Shown piece by piece: positions 46,256 to 57,149 of a stretch of 64,000 nt of DNA. Where the stretch lies: positions 220,259 through 284,258 of the forward strand of contig NW_025939632.1 of the NCBI RefSeq assembly GCF_000764305.2, written 5' to 3'. The first letter of the stretch is position 1. Every line of letters begins with the position of its first letter. The position numbers and the translations under genes are program-made. This DNA is from Hyalella azteca. Lineage: Eukaryota; Arthropoda; Malacostraca; Amphipoda; Hyalellidae. A model generated the notes under the pieces. It did not search any database, was not told where the DNA came from, and worked only from the letters and a program-made list of their open reading frames with translations.

Positions 46256-48977
46256 ATGAAGTTCCTCGTAATTGGTGAGTCCAGTGAACGGTAACTTAAT
46301 CAAATACTTTGCAGCTAACATTAAAATTAAAAAGTAACTTTCAAAGTCAGTTGTCCTGTCGGTATTAACAGTAAAATGGACTTTACATACGTGGTTATGG
46401 CGAGTTTTAATTATTTTTAAATGTATAAAATTTACTGCAACTAGATTAAAAACCAAAATTTATTCTATTAAGAATATTAGTGGTCGATTTCCTATCAATC
46501 GAAGAAAGCGAAAAACATTGTCCGGCTCATTGCCGATCGATTAACGAAATTATTTGTAATTAAATTTGTTGTAAAGAGAATGCTTTGTGTAAGCGAGATA
46601 TTGCATTTTACAGACAATAAAACTGTCAAAATCTATAAAAATATTACATTAAAGTCGAATAAAAATACATGAAGTGAAAATACTCACGCACAGTTAGCGG
46701 GACTTGCATGATATTTCATGCCTCTTGATTGCTTGCTTCTTTTTTAACATCAAATGTTTTATGTTCATTTAATATTCTAATACAAAATGTAAGGACATCT
46801 GACATCAAGCTCGTAAGCCTATAGAGTTTTCATGACGATCGAATTCTTGAAAGCTAATCGGGATTAGTTTATTACCTAATTAGTAATAATATTTTATTAC
46901 CTAATTAGTATAATAGTTTATTGTCTAATTAGAATAAATAGTTTATTGCTTGATTAAAATACTGTGACAGTTTAATCTTCCAGAGTGCGCGTGAAGATTT
47001 TTTCAGCCATCTTACTAAAATTCACGTACAAAATTTTAACAAAAAATTGCATTTACATAAGTCATTGGATTAGACATGATCTAGATGAAAATTCATCTAA
47101 TAAAGATAAATCCAAATCATCTAGTCTAATAAAGATAAATCTAAATCATCTAATAAGGAAAGAGCTTCGTTGTTGACAGCATTCACGCACTCTGCTATCT
47201 CACGTTGCCTTCAGGGTTGCACAAGTTACGGCCAACGCCACACTGTTAGAAAAATTACCGTTAACGGTATTACCAGCGTTACAGTGGCCGGTCGGCACGT
47301 GAAAAGAAACACCGTATCACCGTTTTTATTCTAATTTAACACTAGAAATCCGTAAAACAACTGATAAAAACGGCGAAACAGTTTATGTTCACGTGGCGAC
47401 CGGCCACTAGAATGCCGGTGGGACCGTTTTTTCACAGTTTTTTCTAACAGTGCACAATCAACAAAACTTGTTTACATTTCCGTTGAGGAAAATAAAACAT
47501 AAGCCGTACAAATAAAATGACAACCTCAACCATTGCACTGTGCCGTTGTAGAAGATACTTATGCAATGTATTGACAGAGCGCAGTTCAAGGAATTATCGC
47601 AGTTTTGTTTATTTCCATTCTGACTTAAATGGACATATTGGAAAACCTTATTCGCCGTAAAATATCGTGAATGATCAATTCAACAGCAATAGAACAGACT
47701 ATAAAAACTGAGTTTCTTGGCAAAATGTAGAAAAAAGCATTCGGTTCAACACACCGAACTCTGATTTCAAGCTAAGCGATGAGAAACTGTTGAATTATGA
47801 ATCCAATTTTAATTCAAAACAATAGTTCGCAAAACAATAGTTCGCATAAACTCACTTTTAAAATTCACTTTCACCATACGCTTTTACGTAATTTACATAC
47901 ACAACGTCATTTCTTCCGAATAATTGGTTCGGGAACACTAAACTAAAGTCATATTTTGTAAAGCTCTCGCTGAACAACTTGCCTTCGTGCCGCAGTTTCG
48001 GTGGTGCTCGGAGTGGCGTTCGCTGCGGTGCCCCGCGTCCGCAGGGACTCCACCCCCGACGACTTCGAACTCCCCTCCAACGCTACGGTCATCGTCGGCC
48101 GCATCAACCACGGCTTCGAGTGAGCGATCGGGTGTAGTAACGCTTGTATTTGTGAATTAATGAAGTCTATTTCTCCTCGCGTGTTAGGCAGCACTGTTTC
48201 AGTTTATGTGTAATAAATTATCTGAAGGTTTCCAGTTTGGCATCATTAACGGGAACAAGGCTGATTTTCTTGGCATAGAATACGTGATGCATGAGACAGA
48301 CTTTTTAAAAGCGTGCTGTGGCCACTGACTAAGTACTTTGCATAATCAAATTAATTATCATTATTATTATATAAAAGTATATTATATATTTTTATATAAA
48401 ACAATTATTTCACGTAATTATTTAATTCCGGGTGCTGAATCGTTAAACACCACACGAACTTATGAACAATACTAAAATTTCACCGCGGAATGATATATTA
48501 AACCCTCCAAACTATCATCCACAGAACACCGACTTATCTTACTTTTATTCGTACAGCTGCTCCGGCCGTAAATTCGGCTACTACGCTGACGATCAGAACA
48601 ACTGCCAGATCTTCCACGTGTGCATGCCCTACGAGGACTCAGAGGGCGCCCCCCAGCTGCGTATGTGGTCCTTCCTCTGCGGCGTCGGATCCGTCTTCGA
48701 TCAGGTCTGCTTTGAGCCAAAAAATACTTTTCTTTTGTGCGATTTGATATAGTGGTTTAAATTTAATATCCCAATAGCTTTGTTCACTGCAAAATTAGTT
48801 GAGTTGTCATTGCGTTAAACTAACAATTGGTATTTGTTTCAGGCCACCTTGACCTGCAACTACCCTGAGTCTGCTCTGCCTTGCAACGAAGCCAAAAGCT
48901 ACTATGGCATCAACGACTACTTCCACCTCGAGGAGGAAGAATTCCTTAGCGGACTTTTCGGAAAATTCAGAAAGTAG
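46256..48977 (+). CDS. Secreted CBM14 chitin-binding protein, copy 3
   Basis: Exons 46256-46274, 47996-48119, 48557-48704 and 48843-48977 give 141 residues with the same intron phases. The signal peptide is MKFLVIVSVVLGVAFA, RVRR is at 20-23 and the sequon is N35-A-T. All six cysteines are in register (49, 64, 70, 89, 102, 111). Differences are concentrated in the linker (DDFELPSNATVIVGRINHGF), in CSGRKFGYYADDQNNC, and in the tail, which ends LSGLFGKFRK instead of RSGFNGIFKKK and is one residue shorter. Intron 1 carries a MITE. Introns 1 (3' end) and 2 are the closest relatives of those in copy 4, so copies 3 and 4 share a recent ancestor there. Inferred role as for copies 1 and 2. Confidence 0.92.
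47241..47452. mobile_element. 212-bp fold-back MITE in intron 1 of copy 3
   Basis: The left end CACTGTTAGAAAAA is the exact complement of the right end. Further in, CAGTGGCCGGTCGGCACGTG pairs with CACGTGGCGACCGGCCACTA, so much of the element is an imperfect palindrome. No coding capacity. Eight-base flanks (CAACGCCA / CACAATCA) are not a clear target duplication, so the superfamily is open (hAT- or CACTA-like ends). Confidence 0.75.
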
Positions 48978-49388
48978 ACGGATATCTTAATTCAAAGTTT
49001 CTAGATAACACCGATACCGCGACATACAATACCCGGACATGTATAACCGGGACTTGGAAAGCCGGGACTCGGGAGTGCTGAAACGAAATCGATTCGAACG
49101 AACTTATCTCACGAACGCTTCTGATAATGCGTATAATACTGAGGTCAGGTACATGGATGCTGACCAAAGGCTTATATGTACAGTACAATACTAAAACATC
49201 AACCGAGACCCTTTAATCGGGATATTCTTGTTCATAAATCACAGGATGTTTCTTTATACATAGTGCCCTTTTTCTGTTCACTAAATCAATGTAAATTTCT
49301 CTTTCCCTGTATAAGCCTTATTTTCATTAAAACTTAATCGGTAAAGTTTTTTATAATCTTACTCCGAGGTGCTATTGTAACATTTGTA

Positions 49389-49394
49389 AATAAA
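49389..49394 (+). terminator. Poly(A) signal of copy 3
   Basis: AATAAA 412 nt after the stop, with a T/GT-rich stretch (CATGTTTTTTTTGTTTATCC) about 20 nt beyond, a good cleavage context. Confidence 0.7.
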
Positions 49395-50279
49395 ATTTTC
49401 TACGCAACCCAATCATGTTTTTTTTGTTTATCCTCTTTTCTTAGAAACTTACGCACAGGTATTTTCATTTAAATTTTTATGCAATAATGCAAACCTTAAT
49501 TTATTGTGAATTGCAATAATTTAGCAAAACAAACCTTAACTGACAATGAAATAATAGAATGATCGGGATCAAGTGATGCACAAAGTGTATAAATACAATA
49601 ATAGTCGTAAATATTGAACTGTATTTATAGATATTTGAAACATTGGACCCCTAAGAATTTAAGTTTGAAGTTGAAACAAAACGTATCTGTGAGTCTTTTA
49701 CTTATTAAAAATTTATTAATTAGCGAAACCCAACACCAATTAATTTTGCGACACATTTCTGTTACACATACTCGAATGAATTTATCTCTCTTAAAACTTA
49801 TGTAAAAGATTCATCTAAAATCACGAGAAATGGGCAAAACGAATACTTAACTCCAAACATAATCATCAAGAATTTTTTGCTCTCTCATTCTCAATCTACG
49901 AACTTAGATTATTACACCGAACTATTGAAGAAAATATTGAAAAGGGAACATGACATCACAACTTACAGACGCTCAAGTACTCGGAAATAAATTGCCTACA
50001 TGTGCAACCGGGAAAACATCAGTGATATTGAAATAGTTAAGGAAACGTGCCGACTTCACAGAAGACGTTCGTATCGACTATAAAGGGGCTGAAGAGGCTA
50101 AAGAGTCACACTTGGTCTAGCGCTAAAGTCCCTTGCACTGAGAGGGGAAGCAAATGAATACAAGGCGGATTTTCGTAATATGCTGATGACTTTCAAGTAG
50201 TCTACAAGAGTCTTCATACCAGGGCAGACAAATCCTTCAATCGAGGTAGATACATGTATTATCCTTCATTGATAATCCA
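49395..50279. other. Intergenic interval
   Basis: AT-rich. CTATAAAGG at 50079 lies upstream of the dispersed repeat and could be a retroelement promoter, but no initiator or transcript evidence exists. Confidence 0.4.
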
Positions 50280-50640
50280 TAAGCTCCAGAAGTCCGAGTC
50301 ATAACCTCAGGGGTATTAGTCTCAACAAGACACAGAGTAGCCAGTGACGAGGGCTCGAGCAACTCCAAAACGCCTAAAGTCTTTCACGGTTACCGAGGGT
50401 ACGAGCCTCACAAAGGCGCCAAAAACCAGTCACGACCATAGAAGGTAGAAGCCTCTCTATATCGTTGAGAAAAGTGAATGATGCGGATACGAGCCACAAA
50501 AATGCGGCGAGAAATGAACTCGAATGTAGATGGTTCTAGGCTCCACGACACGAGAAATGCAATTGGTGCGGGTACAAGCTGCACCGAATCGCTGCCAGCA
50601 TCTGGGTCTAGAGAATAACATCATAAGCAATAAACAATGC
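50280..50640 (+). repeat. Dispersed repeat, copy at 50.3 kb
   Basis: Aligns over about 360 bp with 62308-62690, sharing CCATAAGCTCCAGAAG, the CGAGGGTACGAGCCTC phrase, GATACGAGCCACA and ACGACACGAGAAATGCAATT. Divergence is moderate, with small indels. No frame or terminal structure recognised; probably a retroelement fragment. Confidence 0.75.
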
Positions 50641-51479
50641 TAGTAGATAGTAAAAGGGGTGTATCGTCACAATTTGCATAAAAAGCTTAACAGGGTAGGT
50701 ACCGATCAATTACTCCGAATATTACCCATCAAAATTGACCAATTACCCCCGAATAAATCTGGTCATTTGCTCACCATTTTATTTCGAATCTTGACCATCA
50801 AAAATTTGAGCACTGTCTTCCGATCAAAAACCTGACAATTTAACCACAATCTTGACCATCAAAATCATGAGTTAACGACCATGTACCCCGATTGGCCGAG
50901 CACTCTTTAACCAAGAATTTAGGGCTTAACCTAGAGCGGTTGCCTGAAAAATGCTTATTTGGAATATATAATTAATTTAAATTTTTAAACTTCCAGAACC
51001 GAGGTGATCATCTTTATTGATCAGCACAAAACTATAATGTACTATATACATTTCATTACACAGTTCTTGAAACTCTGCACAGGGCATATCACAAGCAATG
51101 TAACCACAATGAATATTCTTCATATCGATGAAAGGTAACTCGAATAGAATTAATAAATTTAAATTCGGTCTAATGGTTTGTATTGGTAATATGTGATAGT
51201 TTTGGGATAAGTAAATTGAATTACAGTTATTATGTCTTCCACTGGTGTAAAAACTATCAGCAGGATTTTGATTCTTTTCAGTTTTTTTGAGTTTTTCACT
51301 CTATATTTTCGAATATTTTTAATGGGTTCATCACACTTGATTAGATGAAATGACTTTTCTAAGCCAAACCGTAAATACCAAAATTATAAATGCATTTGGT
51401 GAATTTATAAACTTAGTTTACTATTTATCTTTTCCAAAAATCACAGTAGAGTTCAATAGCGAACGCTGATTCCAATATT
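50641..51479. other. AT-rich interval
   Basis: Repeated phrases with TGACCATCAAAA at about 50720-50870. No gene recognised. Confidence 0.4.
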
Positions 51480-53235
51480 CTAAACTTTTGCAAGTCGTTC
51501 AGAGAACTCATCCTGCTTTCTCACTACTTCTGCTATTTTATTCATGATGTCATCTGCCCGTGTTTCAACACCATCAATATAAGTCTTTTTCAACTTGAAG
51601 AATTCCTGCTAATGAAGATACTTTTTCATTGAGGGATTTCAAATTGTTCATTTGTTTTCGCGATTTTAATTTTAATTCGGTCATTTCCTCTGTTAATTTT
51701 ACACCAAGATTCTCCAATTCTGTTCTTGCTTCGATCATTTCTTGAGTTACTTTTTTGTCAAGATCTGTCATTTCCTGAGTTACTTTTTTGTCAAGATCTG
51801 TCATTTCCTGAGTTACTTTTCCACCAAGAGTTTCCAGTATTGATTTTACTGCAGGTAATTCTTTCTCGAGAAAGTTGATATGCACCATGCATGACACCCT
51901 TCCTCAGTACATCTATTTTTTATCGGTCATTTCTGAATCCTTTTCATGAACATCTGAGACTTTTACGACCTCCTCATCAACATAACTCTGACAAGCGGCA
52001 TCATTATCCTCAATTGGATAAGAGATATTTGCAAGTCTCCGATTATTCAGATCAAATTTTTTATCAGCGTCAAGGTACTGAAAGCCAATACCTGGAGGAC
52101 CTCTTAGATGTGATATAGAAGTACCATTATATCCTATTCCAAATATATTAACACCGGCCACTTTAATATAGTAAAACTTCTAAAGCCGACCGACTTTACC
52201 GAACTCGTGAGGCTACAAGATTATTTATACGATCAGTTAATATTTTGTTCAGTTCAATGTTTTTATCAATTTCATTTTGTAGTATCAAGTTAAATTGATT
52301 AATTTCATTCTGATTTGATATAATATCTCTAGAAAACTCATAAAATATGTTTTTATATCCTTCATATCATTAATAATATCTTCCATTTTTGTCTGCGAAA
52401 CTGACCCCGCTTGTAACTTCATGACTTGTTCTGTTATGTTATTAAATTTTACGTCATTAATAGAAGTTAAATTTGACTCCAAGCTTTTGAATTTCTGGAT
52501 CAACTTCAGTAAAAGATAATTTTCCGTCAATTTGTAACTCGATGTTATGGATCCGCAATTCTGAAGTTTTAAGCTTTTCATTTACTTAATCTTCAAACGC
52601 CAAATGTCTCTATGGATCTCCTCATCAGCTTTAATAATCAGTTTCAAAATTTCTTCAATTTGCAATTCCGAATTCTTAGTTTTATCACCGAGCGTTACCT
52701 GCAAACTATTTAATTTCTCCTCATATTGTTTCACTGGGTTATTCTCAATACCCATTCTATATTTTTTACTTTGTCATCGAGCGCTAACTGCAAACTGGAT
52801 ATTTTCTCATCAATTTGCTTAATTAGTTTTTCTTCAATATGCAATTCCAAATTCTTGACTTTGTCATCGAGCGCTAAATTCAAACTGATTATTTTCTCGT
52901 CAATTTGCTTGATTAGTTTTTCTTCAACAAGCAACTCCAAATTCACGACTTTGCCATCGAAAGCTGACGGCAAACTGTCAATTTTCTCATCAAATTGCAA
53001 GTGGCAGGGTGGCCTAGTGGTTAAAGTTCAGAGTACCAAGATTGGCGCAGAGAGGCGCGGGTTCGATCCCAGCTCTGTGCGACAGTTTCTGTTCAGAATC
53101 GGCAAGGAGGCCGGGCGGTTAAGCACAGCAGAATTGTAGCAGTGGGTTGCGAGTTCGAAACCGCAAAATGCTGTGAATGTTCTGCGATGTGAAGAATCGG
53201 CGACAGGCCTACTGCCTAATAAACGCTGCAACCGC

Positions 53236-53292
<57 letters not shown>

Positions 53293-53420
53293 ATTGTTTA
53301 ATTAGATTTCTTCAAAAGAATCGATTTTGAACTCCTAAATTTTATATTTATCTCCAAGTGCAGACTCTAAAAATTTCAAACCTAAATTAGCATTAGAAAA
53401 TTACCATCTACCATCGTAAG
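51480..53420 (-). pseudogene. Polinton/Maverick coiled-coil fibre-like gene, broken
   Basis: Read on the minus strand from high to low coordinates, four frame pieces (53000-52731, 52581-52285, 52161-51913, 51897-51574) form one decayed long gene. The first piece has three 90-bp units (30 residues, starting at about 52769, 52859 and 52949) rich in leucine, isoleucine, lysine and glutamate in a heptad pattern. The third has GPPGIGF, then DLNNRRLANI and SYVDEEV, a pattern seen in phage-tail- and fibre-like proteins carried by large animal DNA transposons. The fourth has 11-residue repeats KKVTQEMTDLD. Stops and frameshifts separate the pieces, and a SINE splits the coiled coil. The assignment is by motif memory plus the neighbouring protease- and capsid-like remains. 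Confidence 0.6.
52998..53290 (+). mobile_element. tRNA-derived SINE with (ATT)n tail
   Basis: A-box TGGCCTAGTGG at 53010-53020 and B-box GGTTCGATCCC at 53060-53070 fit the RNA polymerase III promoter consensus at tRNA spacing. A second tRNA-like half follows (GCCGGGCGGTTAAG, then GAGTTCGAAACCGC at 53151). The 3' end is an (ATT)n run at 53236-53290. AAATTG at 52992-52997 and 53291-53296 is the likely target duplication. The flanking sequences rejoin into the 90-bp coiled-coil repeat of the Polinton-type gene. A related older copy is at 37487-37690. Confidence 0.85.
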
Positions 53421-53521
53421 TCTTCTCTCAGGGTTGTAATAATTGAATTGAAGGTGGAATGTTCATTTCGAATAGTTTCGATCAAAGTTTTTAGAGACTC
53501 TATGGGGAATACTTCAATTGG

Positions 53522-53765
53522 TTACGTTTTAAACTCGTTAGGGCATGCCAAACCATAACTATCAAAGTAATAACAACTATCATTTTCCTTATACCGACAA
53601 GTCCAATGCGTTCCGGTTCGCTCTTTCACATCCAGATTCAAAATTCCCCGCTCCGAGGGAGACACCTAGGCAGTGTATCCCTCATGAAAATATCTCTGAC
53701 TGCAGGAACTTTCAATACTCTCAAATAATTTTGCAAATCATGTTGTGTTAATGATTTAATGGGTA
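53522..53765 (-). pseudogene. Adenain-type cysteine protease remnant (Polinton/Maverick)
   Basis: Minus-strand fragments in two frames show FMRDTLPR, then, after a frameshift, NLD...GTHW followed by YFDSYGL. The GTHW histidine and the YFDSYGL block are hallmarks of the adenovirus-type maturation proteases encoded by Polinton/Maverick elements and adintovirus-like genomes. The catalytic-cysteine part further downstream is not visible. The frame is broken, so it is non-functional. It sits between minor-virion-like and fibre-like remains, as expected for such an element. Confidence 0.7.
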
Positions 53766-53774
53766 TTATATCCT

Positions 53775-54045
53775 TGGTGGATTTAAGTAGAGACCTCCCC
53801 CGCAAGATTTTTTTGGGGTTAAGATTTTTTTTTCTCTGGGATCAATCTAAAACCAGATCGCTTTATAGCTTCCATTGCTTCATCATGTCGTTTCGTTTCT
53901 GCTATAAGTTTATCATCAGCTTTCTTCTTATTGACAACAGTAGTTATGGCAGAAGCGCCTCATGCCAGAGACCCAGCAGCGCCTAGAGCTCCTAGGATAG
54001 CAGGAATTGAAAAGATGAAACCTCCTTCTTATGCTGATACAAAAG
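53775..54045 (-). pseudogene. Minor virion-protein-like remnant (Polinton/Maverick)
   Basis: The minus strand reads a glycine/alanine-rich hydrophobic stretch (IPAILGALGAAGSLA), an in-frame stop, ASAITTVVNKKKADDK and RHDEAMEAI. In another frame it reads GGGLYLNPP. This hydrophobic segment, charged helix and GxGLYL ending resembles the small membrane/minor capsid proteins of Polinton-type elements. One internal stop and one frameshift show decay. Confidence 0.55.
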
Positions 54046-54224
54046 AAGTTTTAGTTTTCTTACATATGAAGTAACGTCCGCTTTTTAAGATTTTATTATT
54101 TTTCGTCATAACATACTGAGCATGCTCAGTATCACTAATTTTATGACATATTACCCAATGCATCATTTTAATAAGATATACTTCCGAAAACTTTTGAAAT
54201 TTTTAGTAATTATTATTCATTTTT

Positions 54225-55000
54225 TCACCATCAGATTTTAATTGAGTTGTTCTGTCTGAAAGAATCAGAGCATAAGCATGTGTATTATAAGGAATGTTAA
54301 TATTGAATTCAGCTTTAATTTTCATATCAATAAGACTGTCCTTTTAAGACGCTCATTTTGCCGACTGATATCAAATACGAAAATCGTATGTAAAAACCTA
54401 TAATCTTTGTATGCAACTGCACAATTTGTCTGTGATGCATAATCTACCATCATTTTATAAACTACTGCATAATTATTACTCTCAAAATCAATTTGTAAGT
54501 TTTGCTCAGGATACCTTTCGTTATTTAGCTGGATATATGCATTCTTCATATCACAGTGATCAAATAGTGCATTGTTAGAAAGCTGTGAATTATCTCTACG
54601 CAGTTTGAAATGCTAAAATGACATAACGAGGTCTTTGAGTTCCCGAACATGATGTAGGAGTCCAATCTAAGAGCTATCGATTAGAAGTCATTATTGTTTG
54701 CTCCAATTGTCGATTCCTGTATGCAATTGATATTCGAATTTTATCTTTTATTTGCCGATATAATTTAATCTTATGTTCATCAGAGAGTTTATAAGCCGTC
54801 ATTTTCCAAATTAGTCTTTTGATAGTAATTTTCCTATTCGCAACTTTATATTGGTGGTTTGGATCTTTATCGCTAGTCTTAAAAAGAGCATACGGAATTT
54901 TAGAATCGGATGTATCTTCGCTGCTCTCAATTACACGATTATTATCATTACAGCGCTCATTATTATGATTTCTAGACAGATTATACAGTAGTTACCAGAC
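54225..55000 (-). pseudogene. Major-capsid-like (F54H12.2-type) C-terminal remnant, Polinton/Maverick
   Basis: A 75-residue minus-strand frame at 54549-54322 reads NAYIQLNNERYPEQNL and FVFDISRQNERLK. A third stretch with HAYALILSDR lies in a shifted frame below it, and NALFDHCD lies directly upstream. The arrangement LN.ERYP...F.CS.QNE...A..L.L.DR is that of the capsid-like proteins widely annotated as F54H12.2-like in animals. Several stops and at least one frameshift interrupt it. Only the C-terminal part is recognisable; sequence up to about 55000 on the same strand may be earlier parts of the gene. Confidence 0.65.
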
Positions 55001-55084
55001 GTATCTTCATTTGCCGAGTGCCGCGTATTGTTGCATACTTAATTTTAATGCCTTAGAGACAGTAGCTGGCCTTCTGTACTGACG

Positions 55085-55324
55085 TCGTTCTTGACCATAA
55101 GGGCAACTTCAGATAATATATCTATTGCCTCCACAAACGAAGCACAGTCTTAGGCGTGAACGACAATCGCGACGCAAGTGCCCAAAACGATGACGGTAGT
55201 TACAGGTGACATCGTCTCCACTAGTTGGTTGGTTCATGCGAGGATACAAAGGTTCTGAGTCGACCGGTACGTCTAGAGCAGCTCTGATCATTGAAAAGCA
55301 TAAACAGAGACTTCTGGAGACCAT
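55085..55324 (-). pseudogene. Retrotransposon Gag-like zinc-knuckle fragment
   Basis: The minus strand reads CNYRHRFGHLRRDC and then CFVCGG, resembling tandem CCHC knuckles of retroelement Gag proteins. The second cysteine of the first knuckle is replaced by arginine and the second knuckle is cut short by a stop, so it is degenerate. Confidence 0.55.
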
Positions 55325-55778
55325 GTTGTGACCGTTCTATTGATATATTCAGGGGCTGTGACCGTTCTATTGATATATTCAGGGGCTGTGACCGTTCTAT
55401 TGATATATTCAGGGGCTGTGACAGTTTTATTGATATATTCAGGGGCTGTGACAGTTCTATTGATATATTCAGGGGCTGTGACAGTTCTATTGAAATATTC
55501 AGGGGCTGGTGCTGTACTGTAACGTCCTTAGCAAAACGAGGTTTAAAGATCGCACTGTTGTTTATGTCGGCAGGTATCAGAGCCGTGCATACGGGCAAAG
55601 AATGGCCAAACATTGACAATTTATTTTTTACCTCACTTAGAAGCACTTTGGTCTGTGGTGAAAGTTTGTCATGATGGGTTTTGAGGTTATCAAGAAACGT
55701 GCTCAAATATACAAGATCTTCGTTAATAAAATCTTCTTCCTCTTGCTGAGACACTGCATGGTGGTTCAGCTTCCACAT
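55325..55778 (-). CDS. Unrecognised ORF interrupted by an in-frame 30-bp array
   Basis: The 185-codon minus-strand frame is continuous from 55778 to 55221, passing through the 30-bp array as a decapeptide repeat (ERSQPLNISI or ELSQPLNISI). Its first 85 residues (EEEDFINEDLVYLSTF, then LSPQTKVLLSEVKNKL) are non-repetitive and helix-rich. The L..F...L...LSP...V.....KN.L spacing is loosely BESS-like, which I do not regard as a firm assignment. The frame overlaps the Gag-like fragment in another phase, so it could be an upstream Gag portion. Probably retroelement-derived; function unknown. Confidence 0.3.
55330..55510. repeat. 30-bp minisatellite, 6 copies
   Basis: Units of 30 bp contain GTGACCGTTCTATTGATATA and TTCAGGGGCT. 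The same unit recurs at 58208-58310 inside intron 1 of gene copy 4. Confidence 0.95.
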
Positions 55779-56172
55779 TTATACAGTGGCCTCTGCCATG
55801 ATAAGCAGGCAGTTGGAAGAAAACAAGGCAGGGCAGACACGTATACAAGCATAAAGTTGCATCAACACTGGTCAATTTTAGGTCACGGCACCATTATGCT
55901 AGCGTACTACCTCTTTATCATTGTATCTCGATACGGCCGTGAACGCGTTTCAGTTCAGGTAAAACACTAAGTATTCACAATATATTTGGTAAATCACGTC
56001 TGTTCATTTGCGTTGTGGCCCTATAGTCCTTACCAGCGCGTAACTGAAACATGAATGAATAAAATCCCGAAAGTATACAAACCTAAATTAAAGAACGGCA
56101 AAGTCCAAATGAAAATGGAAAAATTATTGCTGAGAAATATGAATAAATTTATACCCTCATAATACCTAACAC
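55779..56172. other. Interval without features
   Basis: Nothing recognised before the transposon end at 56176. Confidence 0.4.
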
Positions 56173-56175
56173 TAT

Positions 56176-57146
56176 GGCCCGTATGCTAAATAGGGCACTA
56201 GCACTACGAAGTAGCTTTACGCACTATAAGCCGTTGTGCCTACTATAGTGCGACATGGAACACTACGGTTGGCATGCTAAATAGGGCACTAGCACTATGA
56301 AGTAGCACTAAGCACTACAAGCCATAGTGCGGCATGGAACACTACGGTTGGTATGCTAAATAGGGCCAAAAGCATAACGCGCACTACAAAAATCTGAAGT
56401 GTCCTACACACCGCACTTCACGACGACACTTCGGTATATTTTACCTTGTTTACTTCGTCAGCTATGGATCTGTTTGGCTTACAGCAAAGGCATCATCGCG
56501 TGAAAACCTCAGGAACTACATGCCATGAATATAAAAAAGTGTACCGCTTCAGTGAAAAACATGTTATTCTTATGGCTGACATTTTCCTTGGCGAAACAGA
56601 TGAACATCGTAGATGTAGAAAATACTTTTCTTGTTTTTGATACCAAGTTTTGAATGTTCTTTTTTGTTTTTTTCTGGAGTCATTTTGAATTCTTCTGCAA
56701 GAAATTTCTATGCTTCTCTCTTTTGTTTGATGTCTTTGGGAAGCGTGGACTTTGAATATATGATGGGAAAGGTGCGCAGACGCATTGCGAATTTCAGCTC
56801 ACCATCACAATTTTCACTAGTACCATTACCATCACAATTAGACATTTTACATCAATCTTCTGCAAAGAATGAGATTTACTTAGGGAATAATTAATTATTT
56901 GAGCACTTAACTACCATTCTTCAACAGACTCATACCATAGTGCTGCACTATAAAGTACTCTAACAGCGAAGTAGCACTTCAAAAACTTTCTGCATACCAA
57001 TCAGTAGTGCGACACTAAGCGACACTAAATATTGTAGAGCTACTTCGAAGTGCTTAGTGTCTGTGACGTATTTAGCATACCAACAGGACACTTCGTAGTG
57101 CATAGTGCTACTTCGTAGTGCTAGTGCCCTATTTAGCATACGGGCC
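56176..57146. mobile_element. PIF/Harbinger-like non-autonomous transposon, 971 bp
   Basis: The left end GGCCCGTATGCTAAATAGGG continues through CACTAGCACTACGAAGTAGC. The right end is its perfect complement over 40 bp. TAT on both sides (56173-56175, 57147-57149) is a 3-bp target duplication, as in PIF/Harbinger. Subterminal repeats of GCTAAATAGGG and CACTA.GAAGTAGC recur inside both ends. Internal frame 56446-56640 reads YRFSEKHVILMADIFLG, resembling the start of Harbinger transposases, so this is probably a deletion derivative of an autonomous copy. It lies 600 bp upstream of gene copy 4. Confidence 0.85.
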
Positions 57147-57149
57147 TAT

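Noticed and set aside
53000..53075. Functional tRNA gene suggested by good A- and B-boxes
   Set aside because: The sequence does not close an acceptor stem, and it continues into a second tRNA-like half and an (ATT)n tail with flanking duplications, which is a SINE.
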